This document shows, piece after piece, positions 44,036-52,783 of a stretch of DNA of 64,000 nucleotides (positions within the stretch are counted from its first letter, which is position 1; each line of letters starts with the position of its first letter). The notes beneath the pieces were generated by a model that saw only the letters and a list, made by a program, of their open reading frames with translations, did not search any database and had not been told where the DNA came from. The DNA comes from Paenibacillus sp. FSL K6-1096 (lineage in GTDB: Bacteria; Bacillota; Bacilli; Paenibacillales; Paenibacillaceae). Made by a program: the position numbers and the translations under genes. The stretch is from positions 5,952,001-6,016,000 of the forward strand of contig NZ_CP150274.1 of NCBI RefSeq assembly GCF_037977055.1, given 5' to 3'.

Positions 44036-45364
44036 ATGCTGATTCACAAGGTGTCCCTGACTGAAATGATGGACGGTATCCGTGAGCCCGGTTATTCGCC
44101 GGAAAATGTACTTGACCTGTACATGGAGCGCTTCAGCAAGGTTGAGCCGCATATCCATGCGTTTGTTCCTGAAGAGGAGGTTCGGCAGCGTTTTAACCGG
44201 GAAAAAGAAAGCCTGCAGCACAGGATCAGCAAAGACGGAGTAAAGCCGGCCTTACTGGGTGTTCCTGTGGGCATTAAGGATCTGCTGCATGTGGACGGCT
44301 TGCCTACGCAAGCGGGCTCGCAGCTGCCCGCCGGCCTGCTGACCGGCTCCCAAGGGTCGCTGGTCACGAAGCTCCGCGCCCTGGGAGCAGTGATCGCCGG
44401 GAAGACGGTGACCGAGGAATTTGCCTACAACGGGCCGATTGCCACGCGCAATCCGCATCATACCGGGCATACGCCCGGCGGGTCCAGTGCAGGCTCGGCC
44501 GCAGCGGTTGCTGCCGGGCTGTGTCCGCTCGCAGTGGGCACCCAGACGTTGCGCTCGGTGATCGCTCCGGCTTCGTTCTGCGGAGTGGTCGGCTTCAAGC
44601 CCAGCTATGGCAGGGTGCCGCTGGACGGGGTGCTGCTGCTGTCGCCTGCTTGGGACACGATTGGCTTCTTCACACAGAGCCTGCCTGATATGGAGGCTGC
44701 GGCCGCCTTGCTTGTCCCGGACTGGCACATCAGCCCCGCCGATGTCACCCGTCTGCCGGTGCTGGGCATTCCGAAGGGCGTCTATATGGAGCTGATGAGC
44801 GGGGAGGTCAAGGCTGCATTCGAAGCGCAGATCGCGGGTCTGGAGCAGCTTGGCTATACGGTCCGCTACGTCCAAATGCCATGGGAGGATGAGCTGATCT
44901 ACGGCAACGCTATGCTGCGCTTCATTGAGGGCGAGCTGGCACGCGGGCATGAGCAGTGGTTCGCCGGGCATCGGGCGGAATACGGGGTTCCGGTGAAGGA
45001 GGCGATTCTTAGAGGACAACAGATTCCGGAGGAGGAGCTTGCGCAGTACCGTAATCTGCAGCGGGAGCTGCGCCGCGGGCTGAAGGACCTGATGGTGCGG
45101 GAGGGCATTGACCTGTGGGTATCCCCTGCCCAGGGAGGAATTGCACCTAAGGTGGAGGAGCGGAATACAGGCTGGGCGGGGATGCCGGCGGTCTGGGGAT
45201 TCGCCGGGTGTCCGTCGGTCAGCCTGCCTGCGGCTACCCTCGGCGGGCTGCCGCTTGGCTTCCAGTGTATTGGCGCTTACGGGGAAGATGAGGCGCTGCT
45301 GGCCTGGGCGCAGACTCTGTGGCCGGATATTGCTTACTCGGACGGGCAACCGCTCCCGGAATAA
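44036..45364 (+). CDS. amidase signature-family hydrolase
   Basis: 442 residues from ATG 44036 (GGAGATGAT 9 nt upstream). The catalytic Lys lies in VPVGIKDLLHVDGLPTQAGS (about 80), cis-Ser in GHTPGGSSAGSAAAVAAG (about 150) and the nucleophile Ser in TQTLRSVIAPASFCGVVGFKPSYG (about 173), the Ser-cisSer-Lys triad of the AS family. The usual DTGGS segment reads QTLRS here, which fits the plant/bacterial branch that is not GatA. It hydrolyses an unknown amide. A GatA role is unlikely, as no gatC/gatB neighbours are present. Confidence 0.88.
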   Translation: MLIHKVSLTEMMDGIREPGYSPENVLDLYMERFSKVEPHIHAFVPEEEVRQRFNREKESLQHRISKDGVKPALLGVPVGIKDLLHVDGLPTQAGSQLPAGLLTGSQGSLVTKLRALGAVIAGKTVTEEFAYNGPIATRNPHHTGHTPGGSSAGSAAAVAAGLCPLAVGTQTLRSVIAPASFCGVVGFKPSYGRVPLDGVLLLSPAWDTIGFFTQSLPDMEAAAALLVPDWHISPADVTRLPVLGIPKGVYMELMSGEVKAAFEAQIAGLEQLGYTVRYVQMPWEDELIYGNAMLRFIEGELARGHEQWFAGHRAEYGVPVKEAILRGQQIPEEELAQYRNLQRELRRGLKDLMVREGIDLWVSPAQGGIAPKVEERNTGWAGMPAVWGFAGCPSVSLPAATLGGLPLGFQCIGAYGEDEALLAWAQTLWPDIAYSDGQPLPE

Positions 45365-45394
45365 CCGGGAACGGTTGCCTAATGACAGTCCGGG

Positions 45395-46663
45395 TTATTT
45401 ACGGCAGCCGCGCTTCAACAGGAAACGCACATCAATCTCCCCGCTGCCGCCGGTGTTCGGCTTCAGGCGGAGCGGAAAGGCATTCTGCTTCAGCAGCGTC
45501 TTCACCTGGCGCGGGGACAGGCAGGGGCGGAGCTGCAGCAGCTGTGCGGCGGCACCGGAGACAATCGGGGTGGATATACTGGTGCCGGACAGCTTGAAGT
45601 ACCGCTTGCCGACCTTGTCGCCCGGCATTCTGCGGACCAGCAGCGAGCCGGGGGCGCGCAGCGAGATGACATTGTCGCCGGGAGCAACCAGGTCAGGCTT
45701 CACCCGGCAGCCCGGGGCAGGGCCGCGGCTGGAATAGACCGCGATCCGGTCATCCTTCTGGGTCAGCGTCCGGCGGTCGTTCACTGCGCCGACCGTAATG
45801 GCGGAGGGGCTGATCCCGGGGGACTCAATGGTCCGCCGTCCCGGACCGCTGTTACCTGCGGCAATCACTACGGTCAGACCGGCCTTGACGGCCCGCTCTA
45901 CGGCCTGGACGAGCAGATCATCCTTGACTTCCGGGGCGACCGGTCCGCCGAAGGACATGGACAGGATGCGCAGCCCCAGCTTGCGGCGCCGGGCAATGCA
46001 CCATTCAATCGCCTTGATGATGGTGGAGTCATACCCGTCCCCGTTGCGGTCCAGCACCTTGATGGCGACGATTCCGGCCTCGGGGGCGGGCCCCCGGTAT
46101 TTGCCGCGGCTGGACCAGCCGTTCCCGGCAGCATCCCCGGTGATATGCGTGCCGTGGCCGTTGTCGTCATACGGACATTTCCGGTGATTGATGTAATCCT
46201 TGAAGGCCAGGATGCGGTTAACCGGACGGATCAGATCGGGATGCGGGTACACGCCGGTATCGAGCACGGCTATGTTGATCCCTTTTCCGGTCAGCCCTCT
46301 TGAGCGTTTAACGGCTGTAGCTCCGATAGATGGAGTGGCAATGTTCAGTGAGGCTTTTTTGATCCCGTCCAGGTAGACTTTACGTACGCCCTTCCAGCCG
46401 CATACCCGCTCCAGGCCCTTCAGCGAGACCCGGGAGGCAACGGCCCGGTGCAGCCGCAGATGATGCTTGACCGGGAGGGCATGCGGACCCAGATGGCGCT
46501 TCAGCTCCCGCAGGCCTGCTGCAGTTAACGGCTGGCGGAACTGTATAATCACTGGTATTGCGCCCGCAGGGGCAGTAGAATGATAGGCTTTGCGGATGGT
46601 GTGCTTCAGGGGGCGGTTCAGCTTCGCGGCATGATGCCTGACCCATGATTTCTTGTTCCTCAT
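45395..46663 (-). CDS. subtilisin-like serine protease, AprX type
   Basis: 422 residues. The triad is Asp135 in IAVLDTGVYPHPDL, His170 in DDNGHGTHITG and Ser362 in LSGTSISTPIVSG. There is no signal peptide; the N-terminus is very basic, and about 110 residues including an I9-like prodomain (VIIQFRQPLTAAGLRELK) precede the catalytic part. This is like AprX, an intracellular or non-classically secreted protease. ATG 46663 follows GAGGTGATC; the 132 nt of open frame upstream lack a site. Confidence 0.9.
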   Translation of the reverse strand: MRNKKSWVRHHAAKLNRPLKHTIRKAYHSTAPAGAIPVIIQFRQPLTAAGLRELKRHLGPHALPVKHHLRLHRAVASRVSLKGLERVCGWKGVRKVYLDGIKKASLNIATPSIGATAVKRSRGLTGKGINIAVLDTGVYPHPDLIRPVNRILAFKDYINHRKCPYDDNGHGTHITGDAAGNGWSSRGKYRGPAPEAGIVAIKVLDRNGDGYDSTIIKAIEWCIARRRKLGLRILSMSFGGPVAPEVKDDLLVQAVERAVKAGLTVVIAAGNSGPGRRTIESPGISPSAITVGAVNDRRTLTQKDDRIAVYSSRGPAPGCRVKPDLVAPGDNVISLRAPGSLLVRRMPGDKVGKRYFKLSGTSISTPIVSGAAAQLLQLRPCLSPRQVKTLLKQNAFPLRLKPNTGGSGEIDVRFLLKRGCRK

Positions 46664-46830
46664 TGTGTGATCACCTCTATGGAAGCATTGTATGCGTCCG
46701 GGTGTCAGGCGGGTACGAAACCATAGAACCAAGGCAATACTACATTTATGGAAAATAAAGGCAGGAGCGCGTTTCGGGAGGATTCTGATTTGCATTTACT
46801 ACTGTATCTTAACAGAAAGTGGTGAAGGCA

Positions 46831-47190
46831 TTGAAAGAAACAGAGAAGAAGGCATTACTGGCCAAACGTCTCCAGATGGTCAAAAAAGCAAGAGCAGCCG
46901 CAGTCAGACCCAGAAGACGGCGGATCAGACAGGTGCTGAACAACTTCATCGTGCTTGCAATCAACACGAACAACGTCCCTTATGAAACCCAGGGCTGGAG
47001 AGCTACCCTGACGCGAAGCTCCGGTACAACAATCACAGCTCAGTTCGACGAGTTTGGCGTCGCCCAATTTAACACCATTAGCACTCTTACCAGTGTAAGC
47101 TATACGCTCCGTATCTTCGATGCGGACAATGTGCAGCAGGTGCAGAGATTCGTCCCGGCGAACCGCGAGTTTTACGTCGCCCGCTTCTAA
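46831..47190 (+). CDS. small basic-N-terminus protein of unknown function
   Basis: 119 residues. The first 45 are strongly basic (RRRRIRQ, KKARAAAV) and predicted helical; the rest is a compact beta domain (WRATLTRSSGTTITAQFDEFGVAQFNTI, then YTLRIFDADNVQQVQRFVPANREFYVARF) with a transthyretin- or Ig-like strand pattern. I do not recognise the family. The start is uncertain: TTG 46831 follows AAGTGGTG by 6 nt, while GTG 46819 has no visible site. It stands alone between a divergent protease gene and a convergent germination gene. Confidence 0.65.
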   Translation: MKETEKKALLAKRLQMVKKARAAAVRPRRRRIRQVLNNFIVLAINTNNVPYETQGWRATLTRSSGTTITAQFDEFGVAQFNTISTLTSVSYTLRIFDADNVQQVQRFVPANREFYVARF

Positions 47191-47219
47191 GGCACTGCTA
47201 AGCCGCAGCGCGTTCCCGG

Positions 47220-48287
47220 TCAACCCGGGACGCGCTTTTTACGGACATAATAAATAGAGTAGAGAATCAGGGGAATCACCAGGAAGTTAACCAGCTGAAT
47301 ATAGAGCAGGTAGTCAAGCAGCTTGAACATATTGAACAGGTCTCTGGAGAACAGATACGAGAACAGGATGGTCAGCGCGCAGATGTAATGCTCTTTGAAA
47401 CGGAGCTTCAGCCCGGACAGCCGGATCAGCTCCATCAGGGCAAAGAAGCAGACGATGTACCGGATGAACCAGCCGGCCACCACCTGCAGCATGACAAACA
47501 GCTCGCCGGCCTCCAGGAAGCCGAAGGCGCTGATAATCTGCGTCTGTGTCAGCTTCGGGAATAGCAGATTGACGGCCCGGTCGGCCCCGAAGGTTGTAAT
47601 GACGCCGAGCATCGAGAAGATCAGCATTTGGACAACGAACAGCATGGCGATGGTGGTATGCCGCATCAGCTTCGACTTGTCGCGCACGCTGTCCAGGTAG
47701 GGGATCATGATGCTGACACAGCTCAATGCGCCGAGAATCTTCAGGGTAGCCAGCAGCAGATCCGGCGTCACTCCGTGCTCCATAATCGGATGGATGTACT
47801 TCATATCCTTATACTTATGGGTCAGGAAGGACAGCAGAATACCGGACAGGCTGATGAAGAAGATCACGATGATCGTGGTGATGGTCACCGAGGCGATGCC
47901 TTTTTTGACCACATATACCGTAGCGAACGCAGTCACCATAATGAACACCCATACCGGGGTGAACAATTGAAAGCCTGTGTGCATGACGCTGGCCTCCGCC
48001 CCCGCGCTCTCAAATATAGTTAATAGAACGGTCAGCATAAAGAGGCATGAGAAAAAGCCCCCGCCCCATTTCCCCAGCGACTTCGCGTAAATATCGGGCA
48101 GATTGTAATTCTTCGTCCGTCGGTGAATGGTCAGAATCAGCCAGGTGTACACAAGAATACATACCGAAGCCGCGATCATTGCGATCCAGGTGTCTCTGCC
48201 GCCCAGCTTAAGGAACGAAGAAGGGAAGGTCTTCAGGGTTACAATGGCCAGCGCGCTGATGATGAAAAAAAGATGTTTGGAGTTCAT
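47220..48287 (-). CDS. GerB-type spore germination permease (GerAB/GerKB family)
   Basis: 355 residues with ten hydrophobic segments, the length and layout of the GerAB family, APC-superfamily proteins in the inner spore membrane that bind germinants. Motifs seen: FPSSFLKLGGRDTWIAMIAAS, LPDIYAKSLGKWGG and FTHKYKDMKYIHPIMEHGVTP, as in this family. It lies divergent from the A and C subunit genes (127 bp between starts), an unusual split of the tricistronic ger operon. A CATACTA -10 like forespore promoters lies upstream on its strand. Confidence 0.9.
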   Translation of the reverse strand: MNSKHLFFIISALAIVTLKTFPSSFLKLGGRDTWIAMIAASVCILVYTWLILTIHRRTKNYNLPDIYAKSLGKWGGGFFSCLFMLTVLLTIFESAGAEASVMHTGFQLFTPVWVFIMVTAFATVYVVKKGIASVTITTIIVIFFISLSGILLSFLTHKYKDMKYIHPIMEHGVTPDLLLATLKILGALSCVSIMIPYLDSVRDKSKLMRHTTIAMLFVVQMLIFSMLGVITTFGADRAVNLLFPKLTQTQIISAFGFLEAGELFVMLQVVAGWFIRYIVCFFALMELIRLSGLKLRFKEHYICALTILFSYLFSRDLFNMFKLLDYLLYIQLVNFLVIPLILYSIYYVRKKRVPG

Positions 48288-48331
48288 CGGTCCCGCAAGA
48301 CTCCTTCGCCAGTAAAATGTAGACTCCTCTT

Positions 48332-48388
48332 TAGTATGAGCCTGAATCCCGGATGTTATTCCGTAAATTTGGCATACTATCCATACTA
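48332..48388. promoter_or_regulatory. candidate forespore sigma-G promoters between divergent ger genes
   Basis: The sigma-G -10 word CATACTA occurs at 48373-48379 and 48382-48388 on plus and at 48332-48338 on minus. On minus, GGAATA (48357-48362) lies 18 bp upstream and matches TGHATR except for the first base. On plus, no convincing -35 was found. Confidence 0.4.
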
Positions 48389-48413
48389 CTTCAGGATGAA
48401 GGGTGGAGAGAGT

Positions 48414-49823
48414 ATGACCGTGAAGGCGGACGGGCTTGCTGCTGAACTAAGCGGCTGCTTTGATTTCATCAGGCGTGATATCGTAATGAAACATTCAGTG
48501 ATTCCGCTTTTTTTCATAGAAACGATCTGTGACTCCGGCTATATCAGCCAACATATTATCGATCCCCTCTCCCAGGCGGATACGGAGATTACAACCAGGG
48601 AGGCTGTCCAGCAGGCCATATCGGTGTCCAAGTTCGGCGAGGTCCATGATCTGGCTGAGGCGCTTTCGCATGTGCTGGCCGGTGATCCGGTCGTGATTTT
48701 TGAAGAGATGGACTATGCCATTTATTTCGATGCCCGGAAGATTGAGTCCCGTGCGGTTGAGAAATCGCAATTCGAATCCTCGCTGGTCGGCTCGAACGAG
48801 AGCTTCAATGAGCTGCTGGCCAATAATGTCAGCCTGATCCGCAAGCGGATGGTCACAGAGAAGCTGAAGATTGAGCGCCATATTCTGGGCCGGCAGTCGA
48901 AGACAGAGGCGGTGCTGCTCTACGTGGAGGGTGCGGCGCCAGGCGATCTGGTGGCCACGGTCCGGCAGAAGGTGGAGGCGATGGAGAATGAGTTCGTGCT
49001 TGGCGCACAGTATATTGCCGAGGCGCTGGGTCCGGGCAAAACGCTGTTTGATACGATAGGCTACTCCGACAAGCCGGATGCTGTTGTGGCTAAGCTGTTT
49101 GAGGGCAGAATCTCGGTCATTGTCAACGGGACGCCGTTTGCGCTGACGGCTCCCTGCTTCTTCTTCGAGAACCTGCAGTCGCCTGATGATTATGCCACCA
49201 ACAGAATATTCGTGACGCTGCTGCGGCTGGTCCGGTTCGGCTCCCTGCTGCTGTCGCTGCTGCTCCCTGGCTTCTATGTGGCCCTGACCACCCATCATTT
49301 CTCGCTGATTCCCTCGGCCTTCGTCTTCAAGCTGGCCGTCTCCCGCTCCGGTGTGCCATTCCCGACTGTGGTGGAGGTGATTCTCATGTTCCTGTTCTTC
49401 GAGCTGTCCCGGGAAGCGGGCAGGCGGCTGCCGCATCAGATCGGGCAGGCGCTCAGCATCGTCGGCGCACTGATCCTGGGGGATGCCGCTGTTGGAGCGG
49501 GACTGGCCTCCCAGGCGACAGTGGTGGTGACCGGAATCTACGCGATCACTTCCTTCATCAATCCCCGGCTGACCTCGGCGGTATCAGTCTGGGCGGTTTT
49601 CTCTATTATTATGTCCGCTTGCTTCGGGCTGCACGGCTTCTACCTGGGCGTTATTCTGCTGGCTGCCCACCTGGCCTCACTGCGGTCCTGTGATTATCCG
49701 TATCTTTTCCCGCTGGGCACCGAGCGTTCGTTCCGGGCGGCGAACCGGGATGTTCTGGTCCGGGGACCGCTGAACAAGGTATCGCGTCCGTTCCTGTACA
49801 GCGGCAGCAGGAGCAGGAAATGA
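48414..49823 (+). CDS. GerA-type spore germination protein, A subunit
   Basis: 469 residues from ATG 48414 (GGGTGGAGAG upstream). The N-terminal soluble domain (about 1-260) holds the GerAA signatures SETTREAVQQAIS-like DTEITTREAVQQA, VSLIRKRMVTEKLKIER, EGRISVIVNGTPFALTAPCFFFENLQSPDDY and PDAVVAKLFEGR. The C-terminal half has four or five helices (FGSLLLSLLLPGFYVAL, HQIGQALSIVGALILGDAAVGAGLAS). It forms the receptor with the B and C subunits. The next gene starts 4 bp before its stop. Confidence 0.92.
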   Translation: MTVKADGLAAELSGCFDFIRRDIVMKHSVIPLFFIETICDSGYISQHIIDPLSQADTEITTREAVQQAISVSKFGEVHDLAEALSHVLAGDPVVIFEEMDYAIYFDARKIESRAVEKSQFESSLVGSNESFNELLANNVSLIRKRMVTEKLKIERHILGRQSKTEAVLLYVEGAAPGDLVATVRQKVEAMENEFVLGAQYIAEALGPGKTLFDTIGYSDKPDAVVAKLFEGRISVIVNGTPFALTAPCFFFENLQSPDDYATNRIFVTLLRLVRFGSLLLSLLLPGFYVALTTHHFSLIPSAFVFKLAVSRSGVPFPTVVEVILMFLFFELSREAGRRLPHQIGQALSIVGALILGDAAVGAGLASQATVVVTGIYAITSFINPRLTSAVSVWAVFSIIMSACFGLHGFYLGVILLAAHLASLRSCDYPYLFPLGTERSFRAANRDVLVRGPLNKVSRPFLYSGSRSRK

Positions 49824-50953
49824 GTACGCTCACCGTCAGGAGGCTGCTGCTTGCCATGTTGCTGTCGGTGCAGTGTCTTGTGTTATCCTCTTGTCTCGGG
49901 TACAGAGACCTGGACCATATCGTGTTCGTGACCTCGATTCTGATCGACACGGATGAGGAGAAGAATTGTGTCTTCTATTTCGAGACGCTGAATTCCATCC
50001 GCAGCTCCTCCAAGGAGGCGAACCAGGAAGAGCGGATTATTTACAAAATCGCGACACAGAATCCGGGCGAAGCGATGAACCGGCTGGAGACCTTCACCAG
50101 CGCTCCGGTGACACTGGCGCACAATAAGGTCATTCTGTTCACCGAGCGGTTTGCGCGCAGCGGGCTGAATCAGGCCTTTGAGCTGTTCGACCGGTGGCAG
50201 GAGTCCAGCGCCCGCACGCTTCTGGGAATCTATGTTGGGACTACAGATTCGTTCATTAAGCCTAATCATGATGAAGAGATTATGACCGGATTGTATCTCT
50301 ATGACATGCTGGGCTCGAAATCCTCTGTGACCTCTTACGGCGTCAAGCTCAATATCAAGGAATTCATGAATCAGCGGCTGACCGGGGATTATGTGAATTC
50401 CATGTCGGTTATGAATGTATCGAAGGATGAGGATACGAAGGGACAATATTATCTGGATGGCCTGGCGCTGGTGAAGGATTACACCATGGTAGGTAGGCTG
50501 GACAGCAGGAAGTCGATCTACTTCAACTTCCTGCTGAACAACAAGGTATCAGGGAATATTGCCATTCAGAACCCGGAAGACCAGACGAAAATGGTGAATC
50601 TGCTGCTGCAGAGCAACCGTTACCGCTCCAAGGTCAGCTATGAAGACGGGGCGGCAAGGCTGGACATTCATCTGAGCCTGAACACGGAGGTATCTGCCAT
50701 CCAGGGCAAGCTGGAGCTGACCGATGAGAATATCGCCGAGCTGGAAGCCTCGCTGGCCGCGAAGATCAGACAGAACTGCCTGAAGCTGTTCCAGGAGTGG
50801 AAGGATAAGGGGATCGATGTGTTCGATATCTCGGAGAAGTTCGAACGCAAATACCCGCAGCTGGCCGGACAGAACATCATCAGGAGCACTGAGCTTAACC
50901 TTGAGGTACAGGTGGACATCAACGGCACGACTACGCTCAGGGATGCTGAATGA
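49820..50953 (+). CDS. GerC-type germination lipoprotein, C subunit
   Basis: 377 residues with a lipoprotein signal ending VLSSC (Cys25). GYRDLDHIVFVTSILIDTD, APVTLAHNKVILFTERFARSGL and the C-terminal LKLFQEWKDKGIDVFDISEKFERKYPQ are characteristic of the Ger(x)C family. It is anchored on the outer face of the inner spore membrane. It overlaps the A subunit gene by 4 bp. Confidence 0.92.
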   Translation: MSTLTVRRLLLAMLLSVQCLVLSSCLGYRDLDHIVFVTSILIDTDEEKNCVFYFETLNSIRSSSKEANQEERIIYKIATQNPGEAMNRLETFTSAPVTLAHNKVILFTERFARSGLNQAFELFDRWQESSARTLLGIYVGTTDSFIKPNHDEEIMTGLYLYDMLGSKSSVTSYGVKLNIKEFMNQRLTGDYVNSMSVMNVSKDEDTKGQYYLDGLALVKDYTMVGRLDSRKSIYFNFLLNNKVSGNIAIQNPEDQTKMVNLLLQSNRYRSKVSYEDGAARLDIHLSLNTEVSAIQGKLELTDENIAELEASLAAKIRQNCLKLFQEWKDKGIDVFDISEKFERKYPQLAGQNIIRSTELNLEVQVDINGTTTLRDAE

Positions 50954-51093
50954 CAGATAAAGGGGCGGTAATTGACGCCATTCATATAGCAGTGCTTGTC
51001 AAGAGTGGTGACAGTCATGATATAAAATGTAGGTTCAATATACAAACTACCCGGCTGATTTTAGCTGCGATGACAATAAACCTTCCATGAATA

Positions 51094-51122
51094 TTCAAAA
51101 ACAGGTTCTCACCCGATATAAT
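51094..51122 (+). promoter_or_regulatory. candidate sigma-A promoter before the flavoprotein gene
   Basis: TTCAAA (51094-51099), 17 bp, TATAAT (51117-51122). The -10 is perfect; the -35 has four of six matches. Confidence 0.55.
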
Positions 51123-51200
51123 GGGGCCATATATGTTAGCAATGGACTGTGAGGCAGCAGGAAGGCCCCGGTCTGAAGATGCCAGCGAAAGGTCTGAGGG

Positions 51201-52607
51201 ATGATGAGCCTGGAAGCCTTGAATGAACGTGTGAAAACAGATCTGTCCTATCTTGCCTACGGCGGCGCAGATTGGGTGCGCCCGCTGGTGCATGCGGAAG
51301 GTCATGTCTATGATGTGGTGATTGTGGGCGGCGGGCAGAGCGGGCTCGGTGCGGCGTTCGGCCTGCTGCGGGAGCGGATCTCCAATCTGCTGGTCATCGA
51401 TGAGAACCCGGACGGGCTGGAAGGGCCATGGGAGACCTACGCCCGGATGGTGACACTGCGCACGCCGAAGCACCTGACCTCCATCGATCTGGGGATTCCG
51501 TCCCTGACCTTCCGCTCCTGGTGGGAGGCCCAGCATGGGGCAGCAGCCTGGGGTGAGGTGGACAAAATCCCGCGCGGCCAGTGGATGGCCTACCTGCGCT
51601 GGTACAGGAAGGTGCTGGAGCTGCCGGTCATGAACGAGGTGCGGCTGCTGCTGGTTGAACCCGGCGGCGACGGGGTTTACCGCCTGCAGGTGGCGGGGGC
51701 GGGCGCTCCGCCGGGCCCGCTGCTGGCGCGCAAGGTGATCCTTGCCACCGGCATCCAGGGCGGGGGACGGTGGCATGTCCCGGAGATGATTGCCGGCGGG
51801 CTGCCGGAGCGGCTGTACGCCCATACCTCACAGCCGATCGACTTCGCTGCCCTTCGCGGCAAGCGGATCGGGATTCTCGGCGGCGGGGCATCCGCCTTCG
51901 ACAATGCCAACTTCGCATTGAGCGAAGGGGCGGCTCAGGCGCAGGTATTCGTCCGCCGCCCGAAGCTGCCGGGCGTGAATCCGATCCGCCAGATGGAGGG
52001 CTCGGGGATGATTGAACGGTTCCACACCCTGGCGGATGAGGACAAATACAAGGTGATCTCGCATTTCTTCCATTATAATCAGCCGCCGACCAATGATACC
52101 TTCGCGCGTGCGGCAGCGTGGCCCGGCTTCCGGCTCCATCTCGGCTCCCCATGGCTTAAGGCAGAGGCGGCCGGGGAAGAGGCGGTCGTGACCACCCCCT
52201 CCGGCGAATTCAGGTTCGATTATCTGATCATCAGCACCGGGCTGGTCAGCGACCCGGCGCTAAGGCCGGAGCTGCAGTTGGTTGATGCTCATATCGCCCG
52301 CTGGAGCGACCGCTACACAGCCCCTGACGGAGCCGGGAATCCGCTGCTGGATGCCCATCCGTACCTGAGTCCGGGATTCGCGCTTCAGTCCCGGGATGAG
52401 GAGGGCCGCAGGCTGCTGCACGGATTATTCGTCTTCAATTATTCCGCTCTGGCCAGCTGCGGGTTGTCGGCATCGGCAATCTCCGGGCTGCGCAACGCGA
52501 TTCCCAGGCTGGTAGCCGGGGTGGCCGACCAGCTGTTCCAGGATGACCGGGAGCAGATTCTCCAGGCCTATTATGATTACGATGAGATTGAATTTACCGG
52601 ACAATGA
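51201..52607 (+). CDS. FAD/NAD(P)-binding oxidoreductase
   Basis: 468 residues with two Rossmann motifs: VVIVGGGQSGLGAAFGLL (about 38-56) for FAD and IGILGGGASAFDNANFAL (about 225) for NAD(P). The layout and the ATG between them (VILATGIQGGGRW) resemble flavin-containing monooxygenase/lysine N-hydroxylase-like proteins. WETYARMVTLRTPKHLTSIDLG is a frequent motif in this group. Substrate unknown; a role in natural product or siderophore oxidation is possible but not supported by neighbours. Confidence 0.83.
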   Translation: MMSLEALNERVKTDLSYLAYGGADWVRPLVHAEGHVYDVVIVGGGQSGLGAAFGLLRERISNLLVIDENPDGLEGPWETYARMVTLRTPKHLTSIDLGIPSLTFRSWWEAQHGAAAWGEVDKIPRGQWMAYLRWYRKVLELPVMNEVRLLLVEPGGDGVYRLQVAGAGAPPGPLLARKVILATGIQGGGRWHVPEMIAGGLPERLYAHTSQPIDFAALRGKRIGILGGGASAFDNANFALSEGAAQAQVFVRRPKLPGVNPIRQMEGSGMIERFHTLADEDKYKVISHFFHYNQPPTNDTFARAAAWPGFRLHLGSPWLKAEAAGEEAVVTTPSGEFRFDYLIISTGLVSDPALRPELQLVDAHIARWSDRYTAPDGAGNPLLDAHPYLSPGFALQSRDEEGRRLLHGLFVFNYSALASCGLSASAISGLRNAIPRLVAGVADQLFQDDREQILQAYYDYDEIEFTGQ

Positions 52608-52624
52608 GTTAAGGATTCAGGAAG

Positions 52625-52668
52625 AGGCTGTACCGGAGAGGCTTGAAGCCCTCTGGTGCAGCCTTTGT
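52625..52668 (+). terminator. imperfect long hairpin between flavoprotein and UbiD-family genes
   Basis: AGGCTG...ACC and GGT...CAGCCT pair with an inner GAG.GGC/GCC.TC stem, then TTTGTC. The T tract is short. Confidence 0.55.
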
Positions 52669-52783
52669 CATGCAGCGGGCTCTCCCGGCGGAACTGTGGG
52701 CTGACCATTGCCGGATTGACCTCGCGGGCGTGCTCATTGATAATAAAGAGGTTCATATTCTTAAGCAGAATGGGAGTAGAAGC

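Noticed and set aside
44252..45349. 365-codon minus-strand frame
   Set aside because: Antisense to the amidase gene with intact catalytic motifs; shadow of its GC-rich codon use.
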